Origin: Siphonodentalium dalli
Lineage: Eukaryota > Mollusca > Scaphopoda > Gadilida > Siphonodentaliidae
DNA length: 64,000 nucleotides
NCBI GenBank assembly: GCA_032622095.1
Contig: CP136062.1
Span: forward strand, 130,593,282 to 130,657,281
Direction: 5' to 3'
Under the pieces are notes generated by a model, which ran no database searches, was not told where the DNA came from, and saw only the letters and a program-made list of their open reading frames with translations. Positions 61,636-64,000 of the stretch are shown here, in pieces. The position numbers were made by a program, and so were the translations under genes. How positions within the stretch are numbered: position 1 is the first letter of the stretch; each line of letters opens with the position of its first letter.

Positions 61636-63119
61636 CACACACTCGACAGCTGCTGTATGCAGTCCTGAGTCTGGAGTATTTGGGGGTGATATATATTACC
61701 AACAGCAAGTGTTAACTATGTGTTGCCAAAAATAATGTCTTCATTGAATGCACGACGGTGTGACATACAATGTTTGAGCGCTATGTTTAGCACTGTGACG
61801 AATCGATCACGGTAAAGGCATTCCAACACTCGTCTGGGAGGATACATCTCTTTCCTGGTGATGTTGTGATTGGGTGAGACTGACGTAATTATGCTGGTGG
61901 TAATAGAAATCCCCCCAAATACTCGCGACTCGGTACTGCATAGCTGTGGAGTCTGTGTTTTAACCAGAACTGGATCATGATGAGTATGACATATATAAAC
62001 AAGAAAACCATAGTCAGAAATGGTAACGCCCCGAAGATCATATTATTAGCCATAAATATAAATTATAATATAAAATATATTGGTTACATGAATGCACTGC
62101 CTCAGAATTCCATTAAAACAACTAATCCTTCAAATTATTACAAAAAACTACGGCTTATTACTGCAGGTTTTTCATTGACCAAACCAGAAAGCTTCTAAAT
62201 GCGGATCAAAAATTGTGTTCCCGCCATAAAATCTTCAAGTGTGCATGGCCCAGCCATTGCTCATACCTAATCATCGAACGCAATTAACGCGGTCATAATA
62301 GTTACATACTGCAACTATAAGACATCCAGCGAATACACACCCCACGAAAACCCGAAATGTGGTGTCCTGCGAGATATCCCATCGCTATAGCTCAATTTGA
62401 CACGACCAGATTAGCCTTTCTACAATATCCTAAAACAATAAAGCTTCTCAAATCATCGGCATAGTCATAGAACTTTCACGAACTTGGACATTCCAACTAC
62501 AGCTTTTACCGGACTCGGGGTCGCAGTACAACTTTAACGCGTCCCAAAATAACCGGAAAAACCAATTATCTACTTATAAAATGCCCATAGGACCACAGAT
62601 TTCTAAAATTTGTAGAACAGTATACACCGGTGGCGTTAATAAATACATAAATGCATTCACATAACAAATATAGTTCAGCTTTTCCCCTACAGTTTTATCA
62701 AGTTTCATGTTTCCGTTAACGGAAGAACAGTCGAACTATGTTGCAAACAGTGTTAATTATCTTAATACATGTATGATCATTTCTAAAAATCAGTGCAAAT
62801 TCACCTGCGTCATTCAAACTAATGAATTCATTGTCGTCTTTCTCAATTTCGCAAAAATAACTTATAACTTTAGTCTTCGTATGCGCTACAAATGCAGTTC
62901 ACACGACACACTGTTTGTCGATATGATTTATTATCTGATCCAATTGTCAGTAATTTGTCACACATGAAACATAGTCGATTTTCTAACGATTTTAATGGTT
63001 GCCTATGCCTCCTTTTTTCTATTGCCAAGATGTGTTTGCTAACGCGCAATCTTGATAACATTTCGCGAGCTTCGTGTGATCTATATAATTATGTAGTGTA
63101 TCTATACCAATAAAACTCA
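61636..63119. other. Unassigned; one dispersed coding-like piece
   Basis: About 61977-62100 shares a stretch with 22391-22530 on the opposite strand; both translate to a KK(A/T)IVRNGNA core. No family recognised. The rest shows only short frames. Confidence 0.45.
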
Positions 63120-64000
63120 ATTTGGTTTGTTTGTTTGTTTGTGTTTGTCCGATTATAGACGAACAAACGGCTGGATCATCGGAGCTGAAAATTTATAAAT
63201 AGGAGTGATTTGACCCGGGGAGCGTTATTAGAGAGTAGGCCCAGTTGCCCTCAGATGTTTTAAAAGGGCGCTAATAATTACGTTATATATTTTTGGCTAG
63301 AGGCGACGAAACGATTGCATCGTCGGAGCTGAAAGTTGGTATATATGAGTAATTTGACCCCGGAAATCTTATTAGATATGTCCCGTTGACCTCATATGTC
63401 TTAAAATGGCACTAATAATTAATCTAACTTATTAATTAATTATATACCCAAAATGTGTGCAATCTGGTGGGTGAAAATTGAACACGGGGATAAATTGAAC
63501 CGTAGCGTGTCATGAGATAGATGTCGTTGACCTCAGACGACTTAGGCAAATGTGAGCAATAAAGAGCGTTCCTTATCAGCTTAGAAGATATGTAGGAAAA
63601 TTGATGCAGATGGGTCACCTGACCATGGGATTAAGCTCAGTTGATTTCAGATGAATTAAAGGGGGACTAATACATCATATGATCAATGCAGAGCGTTTAT
63701 TATCAGCACAGGCGATAAGTGGGAACATTGGTGCACAAAAGTACGACGGCACAGGGACTGTCACGGGATAGTTGCTGTTGACCTCAAATGACTTAAAGAG
63801 GCACTAATAATTAGAAATAAAGAGCGCTTATTATCAACTTAAAAGATAGATGTAACTTTATCCGGAGAGTCATGCAAGAGGTGCTGTTTATCCCAGATGA
63901 CTAATAATTATTTAAAATGACTTGAATTGCCACTAATAAATTACGCATTCTTTACCCCAGCTAGAGTTCGATATAGGCTCAAATATATGTTCTTTCTTGA
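63120..64000 (+). repeat. Diverged tandem array, open at the window end
   Basis: After GTTTGTTTGTTTGTGTTTG, about six diverged units of 120-160 bp repeat GTTGACCTCAGATGACTTA, GGCACTAATAATTA, AATAAAGAGCGTT and TTATCAGCTTA. The first units include GACGAACAAACGGCTGG and CATCGGAGCTGAAA. It may be the 5' part of a larger mobile element continuing past the window. Confidence 0.75.

Overview
The window looks like a repeat-dominated, AT-rich intergenic block from an animal nuclear genome. It contains rolling-circle Helitron elements ending in CTAG, mini-elements flanked by TTAA or TA, a dead non-LTR retrotransposon, a tRNA-like SINE fragment, long microsatellites and many diverged tandem duplications. 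There are no operons, no ribosome-binding sites and no dense reading frames. The repeat style resembles marine invertebrates, perhaps a lophotrochozoan such as a mollusc; that placement is a guess. I recognise no intact host gene. The clearest coding remnant is an R4/Dong-like retrotransposon on the minus strand at 7.13-9.06 kb, broken by stops and frameshifts.

Layout. 0-5 kb: a microsatellite and one unrecognised 201-codon frame. 5.08-5.50 kb: a TTAA-flanked mini-element holding a 69-nt hairpin. 6.7-9.1 kb: tRNA-like SINE piece and the retrotransposon, with TAA repeats on both sides. 9.5-9.9 kb: (CT)n and a tandem duplication. 12.57-16.94 kb: an inverted repeat with arms of 1.0 and 1.3 kb around a spacer of tandem repeats. 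17.19-17.49 kb: a 305-bp mini-Helitron. 18.30-18.85 kb: a palindromic TIR element. 19.49-19.89 kb: a second TTAA element with two copies of the 69-nt hairpin. 20.35-20.88 kb: first copy of another TTAA mini-element family.

26.38-31.15 kb: a 4.8-kb Helitron with an inverted internal array and a second Helitron nested inside. 31.7-34.3 kb: an inverted repeat. 34.3-42.5 kb: second and third copies of the TTAA family, two mariner-like mini-elements, tandem repeats, and a 1.5-kb foldback inserted in the third TTAA copy. 45.5 kb: a TIR element. 47.2-48.1 kb: decayed coding remnants. 48.07-50.26 kb: two adjacent foldbacks built from a roughly 180-bp GC-rich unit. 52.1-52.6 kb: a decayed coding-like tract. 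55.2-55.9 kb: a CAT microsatellite and hairpins. 56.2-61.6 kb: an inverted repeat whose right arm is split by a 3.0-kb Helitron. 63.1-64 kb: a tandem array that runs off the end.

The elements show a nesting history rather than working together: foldback inside TTAA element, Helitron inside Helitron, Helitron inside an inverted-repeat arm. Several insertions have an uninterrupted counterpart in the window, so their boundaries can be read directly. No transposase, Rep/helicase or integrase reading frame was recognised, so the DNA elements here look non-autonomous.
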